Shown one piece after another: positions 45,892-58,871 of a DNA stretch of 64,000 nucleotides. This stretch comes from Thioalkalivibrio sp. ALJ12 (lineage in GTDB: Bacteria > Pseudomonadota > Gammaproteobacteria > Ectothiorhodospirales > Ectothiorhodospiraceae), in assembly GCF_000378305.1 (NCBI RefSeq), contig NZ_KB899538.1, forward strand, positions 620,001 through 684,000, read 5' to 3'. How positions within the stretch are numbered: position 1 is the first letter of the stretch; each line of letters begins with the position of its first letter. A program made the translations under genes and the position numbers. The notes under the pieces were generated by a model. That model saw only the letters and a list, made by a program, of their open reading frames with translations. It made no database searches and was not told the origin of the DNA.

Positions 45892-47457
45892 TCAGTGGCG
45901 GAAGTGGCGCATGCCGGTGAACAGCATCGCGATGTCGTGTTCGTTGGCGGCGGCGATTACCTCATCGTCGCGCATCGAGCCGCCCGGCTGGATCACGGCG
46001 GTGATGCCGGCCTCGGCGGCTGCGTCGATGCCGTCGCGGAATGGGAAGAAGGCGTCCGAGGCCATCACCGAACCGGCGACCTGCAGGCCCTCGTCCGCCG
46101 CCTTGATGCCTGCGATCCGCGCGGAATAGACCCGGCTCATCTGGCCGGCGCCAACCCCGATGGTCTGTTCGTCACGCGCATAGACGATGGCATTCGACTT
46201 CACGTACTTCGCGACCTGCCAGGCGAAGCACAGGTCCCGGGTCTCCTGCTCGGAAGGGGCCCGCGCGGTCACGGTCTTCAGTTCCGCATCCGCGAGCGAG
46301 CCACGATCGGCGTCCTGTACCAGCAGTCCGCCCCCAATCCGCTTGTAGTCGAGCCCCAGGGCCGTGGCGGCCGGCGGGATCTCCAGTACCCGGACGTTCT
46401 TCTTGGTGGCGAGGGCGCGCAGCGCGCCCGGGGTGATTTCCGGGGCGATCACGACCTCCACGAACTGGCGGCTGACGATTGCGTGTGCGGTATCGCCATC
46501 CAGCGGGCGGTTGAAGGCGATGATGCCGCCGAAGGCCGAGGTGGGGTCGGTCTGGAAGGCGCGTTCGTAGGCCATCAGCTGGGTCGGGGCGACGGCCACG
46601 CCGCAGGGGTTCGCGTGTTTCACGATCACGCAGGCCCCGGCCTCGAACTGGCGCACGCATTCCCAGGCCGCGTCGGCATCGGCCAGGTTGTTGTAGGACA
46701 GGGACTTGCCCTGGTGCTGGCGGTAGCTGGCCAGCGAGCCGGGTGCCGGTGCGGGATCGCGATAGAACGCGGCGCGCTGGTGCGGGTTCTCGCCGTAGCG
46801 CAGCGCCTCGACACGCTCGAAGGTGGCATTAAGCTGGCCCGGGAAGGATTCCGCCTCGCCGTCCTCGTCCAGCGCCGAGAGGTAGTTGCTGATCGCCGCG
46901 TCATAGCGGGCGACATGGTCGAAGGCCGCCACCGACAGGCGAAAGCGCAGGGGCGCCGGGACCTCGCCGTGCTCGGTCAGGGTATCGACGATGGCGCCGT
47001 ACTGGTCCGGGCTGGTGGCGACGGCCACGTCGCGATAGTTCTTGGCCGCCGCGCGCAGCATCGCCGGCCCGCCGATGTCGATGTTTTCGATCGCCTCCTC
47101 CAGTGTGCAGCCGGGCCGCGCGACCGTCGCCTCGAACGGATAGAGGTTCACGACCAGCAGGTCGATCGGCGGGATCTCCTGCTCGGCCATCACGTCGGCG
47201 TCGATATCGCGCCGCCCGAGCAGCCCGCCGTGGATGCGCGGGTGCAGGGTCTTCACCCGGCCATCCATGATTTCGGGGAAGCCTGTGTGCTGCGAGACTT
47301 CGGTCACCGGCAGGCCTTCCTCGGCCAGCAGGCGGGCGGTGCCGCCGGTGGACAGGAGTTCGACGCCCCGTTCGTGCAGGGCGCGCGCGAGCTCCGCTAC
47401 GCCGGTCTTTTCGGATACGGATAACAGGGCGCGGCGGACGGGGCGGCTGGCGGTCAT
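45892..47457 (-). CDS. purH: Bifunctional AICAR transformylase / IMP cyclohydrolase
   Basis: A 521-aa two-domain enzyme for the last two steps of IMP synthesis. The N-terminal MGS-type cyclohydrolase domain ([32 protein letters not shown]) is followed by the transformylase with KHANPCGVA and [12 protein letters not shown]. It ends with the conserved MRHFRH. First gene of purH-purD; ATG at 47457. The only operator-like sequence upstream is the palindrome pair at 47.56 kb, over 100 bases away. Confidence 0.97.
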   Translation of the reverse strand: MTASRPVRRALLSVSEKTGVAELARALHERGVELLSTGGTARLLAEEGLPVTEVSQHTGFPEIMDGRVKTLHPRIHGGLLGRRDIDADVMAEQEIPPIDLLVVNLYPFEATVARPGCTLEEAIENIDIGGPAMLRAAAKNYRDVAVATSPDQYGAIVDTLTEHGEVPAPLRFRLSVAAFDHVARYDAAISNYLSALDEDGEAESFPGQLNATFERVEALRYGENPHQRAAFYRDPAPAPGSLASYRQHQGKSLSYNNLADADAAWECVRQFEAGACVIVKHANPCGVAVAPTQLMAYERAFQTDPTSAFGGIIAFNRPLDGDTAHAIVSRQFVEVVIAPEITPGALRALATKKNVRVLEIPPAATALGLDYKRIGGGLLVQDADRGSLADAELKTVTARAPSEQETRDLCFAWQVAKYVKSNAIVYARDEQTIGVGAGQMSRVYSARIAGIKAADEGLQVAGSVMASDAFFPFRDGIDAAAEAGITAVIQPGGSMRDDEVIAAANEHDIAMLFTGMRHFRH

Positions 47458-47558
47458 TCGGGGGCCTCTGGGAAAGGATCAAAAGCCCCCATTATAGCGA
47501 AGCTCGTCGGGAGGGGTGGTCCGTGTTCGAGGCCCCCGTGGCGGCCGCTCGCTCGTAC

Positions 47559-47593
47559 TTTTGCGCAAAACAACTTGTAATTTTTGTGCAAAA
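47559..47593. promoter_or_regulatory. Pair of TTTTGCGCAAAA-type palindromes
   Basis: TTTTGCGCAAAA (47559-47570, perfect palindrome) and TTTTGTGCAAAA (47582-47593, one change) lie 23 bp apart centre to centre in an AT-rich patch between purH and the divergent betaine operon. They look like tandem binding sites for a dimeric regulator on one helix face. They do not match the E. coli PurR box. The controlled gene could be either neighbour. Confidence 0.6.
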
Positions 47594-47953
47594 CCTTCAG
47601 GGTATTAAAACGATTTCGGAACCAAATCGCCCGCGACCCGACGCGTTGCGAGGCGCCGTTACCGTTTCCCCGAACCAGGCGGGTGGGCCCGCCAGACCAC
47701 GGTTCGGCATCCGGGCCCGATTGCCCTTCCGGATGCAAGGGAAAACCGGCTTCGGCCGGCCGCAGGCGCTGCCCGACAACGCGCGTGTGGGAGAGGACGC
47801 CTGATCGCCGGGCGCAGTCAGCCCGGTCCGGATCATCGTCGATGTGCCGCCCGAGCGAGGTGCGCGACGGCGTCCGGTGGGCTTGGTTCCGGCGGTCCGG
47901 CCGAAGGTCGGCTGGACCGCGTGAATAACGCAGTACAGCCAAGAGGAATCAGC
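47594..47953 (+). other. Long leader/intergenic stretch before the betaine operon
   Basis: No convincing gene lies in these 360 bases. A GC-rich inverted repeat (GGTCCGGCCGA and TCGGCTGGACC, 47894-47918, one mismatch) lies 35 bases before the start codon, and CCGGCTTCGGCCGG near 47750 forms another small hairpin. A long 5' leader is possible if the promoter lies near the TTTTGCGCAAAA pair. Confidence 0.45.
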
Positions 47954-48772
47954 ATGTCCGCGAACATCAAGAATGATCAGGATTTCGGCGAGAAGCCGAC
48001 CGAACGTCGCGATACCGAGAACTATCTCAACGAATACACCACCGGTTTTGTCGACAAGTGGGACGACCTGATCGATTGGGATAACCGCGCCAAGAGCGAA
48101 GGCACCTTCTTCATCGAAGAGCTGAAAAAGCGTGGCGCCAAACGCGTGCTGGATGTGGCGGCCGGGACCGGCTTCCATTCTGTGCAGCTGCGTGAGGCCG
48201 GTTTCGATGTGGTGGCCGCCGATGGTGCCCCGGAGATGCTGGCCAAGGCCTTCGAAAACGGTCGCAAGCGGGGTCACATCCTGCGCACCGTGCAGGCCGA
48301 CTGGCGCATGCTGAACCGCGACATCTACGGCCGCTACGACGCGGTGGTCTGCCTGGGTAACTCCTTTACCCACCTGTTCAACGAACACGACCGCCGCAAG
48401 GCCCTGGCCGAGTTCTACTCCGCCCTGAACCACGATGGCGTGCTGATCCTTGATCAGCGCAACTACGACACCATCATGGATCACGGCTACTCGTCCAAGC
48501 ATACGTACTACTACTGCGGCGACGACGTCCAGGTGCAGCCGGCGCATGTGGATGAGGGTCTGGCCCGCTTCCAGTACCGCTTCCCGGATGGCTCCGAGTA
48601 CTTCCTGAATATGTTCCCGCTGCGCAAGGCCTATGTGCGTCGCCTGATGCGCGAGGTCGGCTTCCAGCAGATCGAGACCTACGGCGATTTCCAGGAAACC
48701 TACCGCGAGACGGATCCGGACTTCTTCATTCACGTCGCCGACAAGCGTTACATCGAGGACGAGAACCGATGA
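47954..48772 (+). CDS. gsmt: Glycine/sarcosine N-methyltransferase
   Basis: A 272-aa SAM enzyme that methylates glycine to sarcosine and dimethylglycine, the first half of de novo glycine betaine synthesis in halophiles. The SAM loop is VLDVAAGTGFHSVQL near residue 65, followed by DGAPEML and VCLGNSFTHLF. The family features Y(L)NEYTTGFVDKWDDLIDW at the N-terminus and RNYDTIMDHGYSSKH are clear. The acidic composition fits a salt-in or betaine-rich cytoplasm. The start is ATG at 47954 (AGAGGAATC upstream). Its stop overlaps the second methyltransferase by four bases. Confidence 0.96.
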   Translation: MSANIKNDQDFGEKPTERRDTENYLNEYTTGFVDKWDDLIDWDNRAKSEGTFFIEELKKRGAKRVLDVAAGTGFHSVQLREAGFDVVAADGAPEMLAKAFENGRKRGHILRTVQADWRMLNRDIYGRYDAVVCLGNSFTHLFNEHDRRKALAEFYSALNHDGVLILDQRNYDTIMDHGYSSKHTYYYCGDDVQVQPAHVDEGLARFQYRFPDGSEYFLNMFPLRKAYVRRLMREVGFQQIETYGDFQETYRETDPDFFIHVADKRYIEDENR

Positions 48773-49617
48773 GCAACCAGTATTCCGACGTCGTCGAGAC
48801 GGCGCGCGACTACTACAACAGCGAAGACGCCGATACCTTCTACAAGCTGGTGTGGGGTGGCGAAGACCTCCACATCGGTATGTACGAGTACCAGGGCGAG
48901 CCGATCGGTGACGCCAGCCGGCGCACCGTCGCGCACATGTCCGACCTGCTCGGCGAGCCGCAGCCGGAATGGCGCGTGCTCGACATGGGCGCCGGGTATG
49001 GTGGCGTGGCCCGCTATCTGGTCGAGAACTACGGCTGTGACGTGACCGCGCTCAATCTCTCCGAGAAGGAGAACGAGCGTGATCGCGAGATCAACAAGGC
49101 GCGTCATCTCGACCACAAGATCACCGTGGTCGACGGCTCCTTCGAGAAGGTCGACGAGCCGGATGCCTCCTACGATGTCGTCTGGTCGGAGGACTCGTTC
49201 CTGCACAGCCAGAACGACAAGAAAAAGGAAGTGATCAAGGAGGCCGCGCGCGTGTTGAAGCCGGGTGGCTGGCTGATCTTCACCGATCCGATGCAGACCG
49301 ACAACTGCCCGGATGGCGTGCTCGATCCGATCCTGGCCCGCATCCACCTCGACTCGCTGGCCAGCCCCTCGCTTTATCGCGAGGCGGCCAAGGAAGCGGG
49401 GCTCTACGAGGTCAGCTTCGAGGAGCACTCCAACCAGATCGCGACGCATTATGGTCGTGTGAAGCAGGAACTGGAGTCGCGCGAAGAGGAGCTGCGTGGC
49501 TATATCTCCCAGGACTACATCGACCGCATGAAGCAGGGTCTGCAGCACTGGGTGGATGGCGGCAAGTCGGGTTATCTGACCTGGGGCATCTTCCGCTTCC
49601 GCAAGCCGGCCGAGTAA
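48769..49617 (+). CDS. sdmt: Sarcosine/dimethylglycine N-methyltransferase
   Basis: A 282-aa SAM methyltransferase that converts sarcosine to dimethylglycine and then to glycine betaine. It has VLDMGAGYGGVARYL as SAM loop and the SDMT-specific N-terminus ARDYYNSEDADTFYKLVWGGEDLHIGMY. The ATGA overlap with gsmt makes it translationally coupled. It converges with the bpt gene 25 bases further on. Confidence 0.96.
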   Translation: MSNQYSDVVETARDYYNSEDADTFYKLVWGGEDLHIGMYEYQGEPIGDASRRTVAHMSDLLGEPQPEWRVLDMGAGYGGVARYLVENYGCDVTALNLSEKENERDREINKARHLDHKITVVDGSFEKVDEPDASYDVVWSEDSFLHSQNDKKKEVIKEAARVLKPGGWLIFTDPMQTDNCPDGVLDPILARIHLDSLASPSLYREAAKEAGLYEVSFEEHSNQIATHYGRVKQELESREEELRGYISQDYIDRMKQGLQHWVDGGKSGYLTWGIFRFRKPAE

Positions 49618-49642
49618 GTCGACCGGGGAGGGCTGGCGGCCG

Positions 49643-50383
49643 CTACGGGTGGGTCGTCAGCCGCTTCCAGACCCCGTTCACCCGGCCCTCGATGGGCCGG
49701 AATCGGGTCTTGTAGGCCATCTTCGGGGCCTGGTCGATCCAGTACCCGAGATAGACATGCGGCAGGCGCTGCCGCCGGGCATGCGCGATCTGCGTAAGCA
49801 CGGCGAGGGTGCCCAGGCCGCGATCCGGGGTCTCCGGATCGAAAAAGCTGTACATGGCCGACAGCCCCTGTGGGGTGCGGTCGGTGAGCGCAACGGCCAC
49901 CAGCTCGTGGTCCCGGCGGAATTCGAGGATATCCACCGGACCGTTGCGGTGGCTAAGCATGCCCGCGTAATCGTCGCGCCCCATGCGTTCCATGCCGCCG
50001 CCGGTATGGCGGTGGGCGAGATAGCGTGAGAACAGCGGCATGTGCTCGTCGAGATCCGCGCAGGGCGTATGCCCGGGCTGGTCCGGAGGGCGCGTAATTG
50101 TGACCGCGAGATCATGATTGCGTTTCAGGCAGCGGCGCTGACTGCGGCTGGGTGCGAAATCCGCAACCGGGATCCGCACCGGAACGCAGGCCGAGCACGT
50201 CGGGCAGTGGTGGCGATAGACGAACTGGCCGCTGCGGCGAAAGCCCTCGGCGAGCAGTTGCCCATAGCGCGCCCCGCCCAGGCTGACCGCGGGGTCGACC
50301 AGCAGGCTCTGCATCTCGCGGTCGTCCAGATAGGGACAGGCCTGTGGGGCCGTAACAAACCAACGGATCGGGTGCTCCTGCAT
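49643..50383 (-). CDS. bpt: Aspartate/glutamate leucyltransferase (Bpt)
   Basis: A 246-aa protein that attaches leucine (or arginine) from charged tRNA to N-terminal acidic residues, feeding the N-end degradation pathway (ClpAP). Visible family blocks are CPYLDDREMQSLLVDP, a Cys cluster YRHHCPTCSACVPVRIPV, SQRRCLKRN and VYLGYWIDQAPKMAYKTRFRP near the C-terminus. ATG at 50383; the frame opens upstream at 50455 without support. It sits between the betaine operon and metH. Confidence 0.93.
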   Translation of the reverse strand: MQEHPIRWFVTAPQACPYLDDREMQSLLVDPAVSLGGARYGQLLAEGFRRSGQFVYRHHCPTCSACVPVRIPVADFAPSRSQRRCLKRNHDLAVTITRPPDQPGHTPCADLDEHMPLFSRYLAHRHTGGGMERMGRDDYAGMLSHRNGPVDILEFRRDHELVAVALTDRTPQGLSAMYSFFDPETPDRGLGTLAVLTQIAHARRQRLPHVYLGYWIDQAPKMAYKTRFRPIEGRVNGVWKRLTTHP

Positions 50384-50534
50384 ACGGCTATCGTGACACG
50401 ACTCGCGACGGGCGCAAAAGAGGAGACCGGGCCCGTACATCAACATCCGGAACACCGCCCCAAAGGCGGGTTCCCGCCGGGCCTGGACGCCCGGTCATGA
50501 CCATGAATCCATTCAACACAATGGTGTACCGCAC

Positions 50535-54326
<3,792 letters not shown>

Positions 54327-54351
54327 TCGGCTGCAAGATGTGCCGCTAACG

Positions 54352-54381
54352 GAAGCCCCGCCTCGTGCGGGGCTTCTTTTT
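54352..54381 (+). terminator. Intrinsic terminator of metH
   Basis: GAAGCCCCGC and GCGGGGCTTC arms enclose CTCGT and are followed by TTTTT. Confidence 0.93.
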
Positions 54382-54401
54382 GTCTGCGTGTTCGCCCGTG
54401 A

Positions 54402-55163
54402 TCAGGGCACCGGGGCCAGTAGCGCGATCCCGGTCAGCACGGTCACCACCTCGAACGTCCGCTTGACCAGTCGATTGCCGTAGCGGTGGGCCAGGGCCGC
54501 CCCCAGATAGCCGCCAATGAAACTGCCGACCAGCAGCGCCGGCAGCCAATCCCACTGGACGGTGCCGAAGGAGCCGAGCAACAGGGCCCCGGCGCCATTC
54601 CAGACCAGTCCCACCAGCACCATGGTGTATCCAACCGCTTGGGTGTAGCTCATCCCGTACCAGCTCACCAGCCAGAGCGTCACCATCAGTCCGGTGCCGG
54701 AGGCCAGCGAGCCGTTCAGGATGCCGATGATGAACAGCCCCAGTGCGCCGATCACGGCGTGCTGCAGGGTCTTGTCGGTCTCGCGCACGGCCTGCCCTAG
54801 TTGCGGCCGGCGCCAGGAGTACCAGCCCAGGGCAATTGTCAGCAGGCCCAGGGCGATCTCGCCGGCCCGTGGAGGGATTCCCAATACCAGCCAGGCACCG
54901 ATCAGCACCCCAGGAAGACCGGCCGCGAGAATGACGGCTAGGCGCGCCGGTTCGAATGTGCTTTGCTTGAGGTGCCGCAGACTGGCCCCGGCGCCCAGCG
55001 CGACGGTGGCGATCTTGTGTGTGGCCAGGGCAACGGGATAGGGGAGTCCCAGAAAAATGAGGACCGGCAACTGCAACAGGCCGGCCCCGCCGCCCGCAAG
55101 GGCGGAGAATCCATTCGCCAGGATGGCGATGAAGAGCAGGCCGAGGTGTTCGAGTATGGTCAT
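54402..55163 (-). CDS. TauE/SafE (TSUP) family exporter
   Basis: A 253-aa membrane protein with about eight helices and the TSUP half-repeats (GFSALAGGGAGLLQLPVLIFLGLPYPVALATHK in the first, GSLASGTGLMVTLWLV in the second). Members export sulfite or sulfonate-derived anions, and a sulfite-type role would fit a sulfur oxidizer, but the substrate cannot be read from sequence. Its start codon overlaps the divergent DUF4124 gene by a few bases. Confidence 0.88.
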   Translation of the reverse strand: MTILEHLGLLFIAILANGFSALAGGGAGLLQLPVLIFLGLPYPVALATHKIATVALGAGASLRHLKQSTFEPARLAVILAAGLPGVLIGAWLVLGIPPRAGEIALGLLTIALGWYSWRRPQLGQAVRETDKTLQHAVIGALGLFIIGILNGSLASGTGLMVTLWLVSWYGMSYTQAVGYTMVLVGLVWNGAGALLLGSFGTVQWDWLPALLVGSFIGGYLGAALAHRYGNRLVKRTFEVVTVLTGIALLAPVP

Positions 55164-55812
55164 GTCAGGGGGCAGAAAGCGCGGTTCCGTGTGGTGGCGC
55201 GGCGTTTTTTGGGGGGTGCTGGCACTGGTGCTGGCGCTGCCGGCGCACGCGGATATTTATCGTTGGGTCGATGATGACGGCACCGTGCATTACTCGAACA
55301 CCCCACAGCCCGAGGCCAGCCAGCGCGAGCGCCGCGTGTTTGATTCCCGTGGCCTGATGCGGGAGATCATACCCGCTCCCCCTACCGCCGAGGAGCGTGA
55401 GCAGGCCCGGGCCGAACAGGAACGTGCGCAGCAGGAGTTGGAGGCCGCGCGCCAGGCGCGGGCCGACCAGGCGGCGCGCGAGCGTCAGCTGCGTCAGGCC
55501 TACGAGAATCTGGACGAGATCGAAGAGCTGCGCGCGCGCCGTGTGGCGGCCATTGGCGGGGATATCGCGCGCTCCGAGGCGCAGGAGATCACGCTCTTGC
55601 GCGAGCGCGAACGTATTCGTCGTCAGTATGAATCCAGCGAGTCGGCTTCGGCGCGCGCACGGTTCGAGGTGCAGCTGGAGGATCTGGAGGCGCGTATTGA
55701 CCGCGAGCGCGCGTACCGCCGGGGGCAGGAAGACCGCCTTGCCGCCATCCAGCAGAGGCTGGATCTGGACCGTGAGGACTATCAGCGCCTGGTCGGCAAC
55801 GGCGAAGGCTAG
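55156..55812 (+). CDS. DUF4124 coiled-coil envelope protein
   Basis: A protein of about 218 aa with an N-terminal signal peptide (GVFWGVLALVLALPAHA, cleavage before DIYRW), then the DUF4124 motif DIYRWVDDDGTVHYSNTPQP and a long charged, Ala/Arg/Glu-rich coiled coil (about residues 70-200). It is periplasmic or envelope-located, function unknown. ATG at 55156 with GAGG nine bases upstream is chosen; ATG 55162 and GTG 55186 are alternatives. It overlaps the start of the divergent TSUP gene and converges with argB. Confidence 0.82.
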   Translation: MVMSGGRKRGSVWWRGVFWGVLALVLALPAHADIYRWVDDDGTVHYSNTPQPEASQRERRVFDSRGLMREIIPAPPTAEEREQARAEQERAQQELEAARQARADQAARERQLRQAYENLDEIEELRARRVAAIGGDIARSEAQEITLLRERERIRRQYESSESASARARFEVQLEDLEARIDRERAYRRGQEDRLAAIQQRLDLDREDYQRLVGNGEG

Positions 55813-55836
55813 AAACGCCCGTAAACGTCCGTCGGT

Positions 55837-56751
<915 letters not shown>

Positions 56752-56799
56752 TTACCACCGTGACAGAGGCAGGCGCCTGAGGTGGCGGTACCCGGTTTT

Positions 56800-56822
56800 A
56801 AGGTGCATTGAGCATGCATCGT
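56800..56822 (+). promoter_or_regulatory. NsrR-type nitric oxide operator upstream of hmp
   Basis: AAGGTGCAT, five bases, ATGCATCGT. This matches the two NsrR half-sites (AAGATGCAT and ATGCATCTT, nine bases each with a five-base spacer) at eight of nine positions each. It abuts the -35 box of a strong sigma70 promoter, so binding would block transcription until nitric oxide destroys the NsrR cluster. Confidence 0.85.
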
Positions 56823-56851
56823 TTGACGGCAGATTCCCGCTCCCGTATAAA
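56823..56851 (+). promoter_or_regulatory. Sigma70 promoter of hmp
   Basis: TTGACG, a 17-base spacer, then TATAAA. The spacing is optimal and the boxes match five of six bases each. It lies about 35 bases before the hmp start, which has a perfect AAGGAGGT ribosome binding site. Confidence 0.85.
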
Positions 56852-56884
56852 GCTGCATGCGAAAAGCACCATAAGGAGGTATAC

Positions 56885-58066
56885 ATGCTGTCGGACGACC
56901 ACAAAGCCATCATCCAGAAGACCGTCCCTATCCTGGAGTCCGGGGGCGAGGACCTGACCCGCCACTTCTACAGCATCATGTTTCGCGATTACCCCGAGGT
57001 GCGGCCCCTGTTCAATCAGGCCCATCAGGCGAGCGGCCAGCAGGCGCGGGCGCTGGCGAATGCGGTGCTGCAGTACGCGCGGCACATCGACGAGATGGAG
57101 GCCCTGGGCCCGCTGGTCGGGCAGATCGTGAACAAGCATGTGTCGCTGCAGGTGCAGCCGGAGCACTACCCGATTGTGGGTGAGTGCCTGCTGCGGGCAA
57201 TGCGCGAGCTGCTGGGCGAGGAGATCGCGACCGATGCCGTGCTGGAGGCCTGGGGTGCGGCCTACCAGCAGCTGGCGGATATCCTGATCGCTGTCGAGGA
57301 GGATGCCTATCAGCAGGCCGAGGCGCAGGCGGGCGGCTGGCGCGGACTGCGTTCGTTTGTCGTGCGGCGCAAGGTGCCGGAGAGCGAGGAGATCACCTCG
57401 TTCTATCTGGAACCCCAGGACGGCGGGCCGGTCCCCCCGTTCCAGCCCGGCCAGTACATCGGGCTGAAGGTCGACATTGATGGCGAAGAGCTGCGCCGCA
57501 ACTACTCGCTCTCCATCCCGCCGGGCGCGGACGGGTTGCGCATCAGCGTGAAACGGGAGCCGGAAGGCCGGGTATCGCGTTTTCTGCACGACCGCATCCA
57601 GGAGGCCGATGTACTGGAGCTTACCCCGCCGTCCGGAGATTTCGTCCTGCGCGAAAGCAGTCGTCCGCTGGCCCTGATCTCGGCGGGTGTGGGGATTACC
57701 CCGACCATGGCCATGCTGGAGCCGGCACTGGAGGCTGGGCGCCGGGTGCACTTCATCCATTGCGCCCGCCACGGCGGGGTCCATGCCTTTCGCGAGCAGG
57801 TTGAGGCGAGGGCACGGGAGCACGATCACCTGCGCCCGTACTTCTGTTACAGCGAGCCCGGGGCCGATGACGCCGCCGACGCGACGGGCTTCCTGACTCA
57901 GGAGAAGCTCGCCGAGTGGCTCCCGCATCGCACGGAGGTCGACGTCTACTTCCTGGGGCCGACGCCCTTTATGCGGCAGGTGCGTCAGCAGTTGCGTGAA
58001 CTGGGTGTGCCGGACGAGCGTTGTTTCTTCGAGTTCTTTGGCCCGGCCCGGGCCCTGGAAGCTTGA
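56885..58066 (+). CDS. hmp: Flavohaemoglobin nitric oxide dioxygenase
   Basis: A 393-aa NO dioxygenase that converts NO to nitrate using NADPH. The globin domain (1-140) contains the proximal His in NKHVSLQVQPEHYPIVGE. The FAD domain has RRNYSLSI, and the NAD(P) domain has ISAGVGITPTMAML and the C-terminal FFEFFGP. ATG at 56885, directly after AAGGAGGT. The frame is open upstream to 56714, but that covers the operator and promoter. Expression is expected to respond to nitric oxide through NsrR. Confidence 0.96.
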   Translation: MLSDDHKAIIQKTVPILESGGEDLTRHFYSIMFRDYPEVRPLFNQAHQASGQQARALANAVLQYARHIDEMEALGPLVGQIVNKHVSLQVQPEHYPIVGECLLRAMRELLGEEIATDAVLEAWGAAYQQLADILIAVEEDAYQQAEAQAGGWRGLRSFVVRRKVPESEEITSFYLEPQDGGPVPPFQPGQYIGLKVDIDGEELRRNYSLSIPPGADGLRISVKREPEGRVSRFLHDRIQEADVLELTPPSGDFVLRESSRPLALISAGVGITPTMAMLEPALEAGRRVHFIHCARHGGVHAFREQVEARAREHDHLRPYFCYSEPGADDAADATGFLTQEKLAEWLPHRTEVDVYFLGPTPFMRQVRQQLRELGVPDERCFFEFFGPARALEA

Positions 58067-58861
58067 TCAGATCGACTGGGTGGCCGCCACCAGCGCACGG
58101 AACAGGCGCTGGTGGCGGGTCTTCTGCGGCAGGTATTCGGGGTGCCACTGCACGCCGATACACCAGCCGTTTTCGGCCTCGATCGCCTGGACGACGCCCG
58201 TCTCCTCGCGCCCGACGATCCGCATCCCCTGGCCGAGTTGGTCCACCGCCTGATTGTGCAGCGCGTTCACATGGATCGTGCCCGCGCCCAGTATCTCGGC
58301 CAGATGGCTGCGGCCATCGAGCAAGACCGGCTTGACCGGCAGCAGACTGCGCGCTTGCGGGGTCTCGACATAGAACTCGGCCAGATCCTGCTGTAGCGTC
58401 CCGCCGCGCACCACGTTGACCAGCTGCATCCCGCGACAGATCCCCAGTACAGGACGGTGCTCGTCCAGCGCGCGATGGATCAGCGCCTTCTCCAGCCGGT
58501 CACGTTCCACATCCAGCACGCCGCCATGCGACTGGAACAGCCGCCGCAGCAGCCAGAGCGCGGGATAGAAAAGGTACCCGATCAGCCGCTGGGACAGGCG
58601 CCGTTCCGCGCCGCGAATGGCCTCGGGGTTCGGGCCCTGAGGCAGCGACTCCCCGTACAGTTCGGGATCGACATCCGCACCGCCCCCGACCACCAGTGCG
58701 TCGAACGATTGATGGGGGCGCGGCTTGCCGGGGCGTACGCGCAGGGGTCGACCGCCGGCGCGCCAGACGGCCAGCGCGGTGAACAGCCAGGCGGGGCCTC
58801 CGCCCTGGTCGGGTCCTGTGATCGCGACCACCGGACGCCGCGCCGGTCCGGCGTTGCTCAT
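58067..58861 (-). CDS. Class I glutamine amidotransferase (peptidase C26)
   Basis: A 264-aa enzyme with the gamma-glutamyl hydrolase fold. The catalytic residues are C142 in GICRGMQLVNV, H240 and E242 in GVQWHPEYL. The VVGGGADVDPELYGE stretch is typical of the PuuD/C26 branch that hydrolyses gamma-glutamyl amides. It starts 10 bases after the upstream amidoligase gene and is probably cotranscribed with it. The pair suggests a gamma-glutamyl ligation and release route; the substrate is unknown. ATG at 58861; the frame opens earlier at 58951 within the amidoligase gene. Confidence 0.85.
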   Translation of the reverse strand: MSNAGPARRPVVAITGPDQGGGPAWLFTALAVWRAGGRPLRVRPGKPRPHQSFDALVVGGGADVDPELYGESLPQGPNPEAIRGAERRLSQRLIGYLFYPALWLLRRLFQSHGGVLDVERDRLEKALIHRALDEHRPVLGICRGMQLVNVVRGGTLQQDLAEFYVETPQARSLLPVKPVLLDGRSHLAEILGAGTIHVNALHNQAVDQLGQGMRIVGREETGVVQAIEAENGWCIGVQWHPEYLPQKTRHQRLFRALVAATQSI

Positions 58862-58871
58862 GGTGTCGTAC

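Noticed and set aside
47454-47942. 162-codon minus-strand frame in the purH-gsmt gap
   Set aside because: No ribosome binding site, no recognisable domain, and it overlaps the operator-like palindromes.
50458-50534. Cobalamin or SAH riboswitch before metH
   Set aside because: Two small GC hairpins exist, but no conserved aptamer blocks, and the leader is too short.
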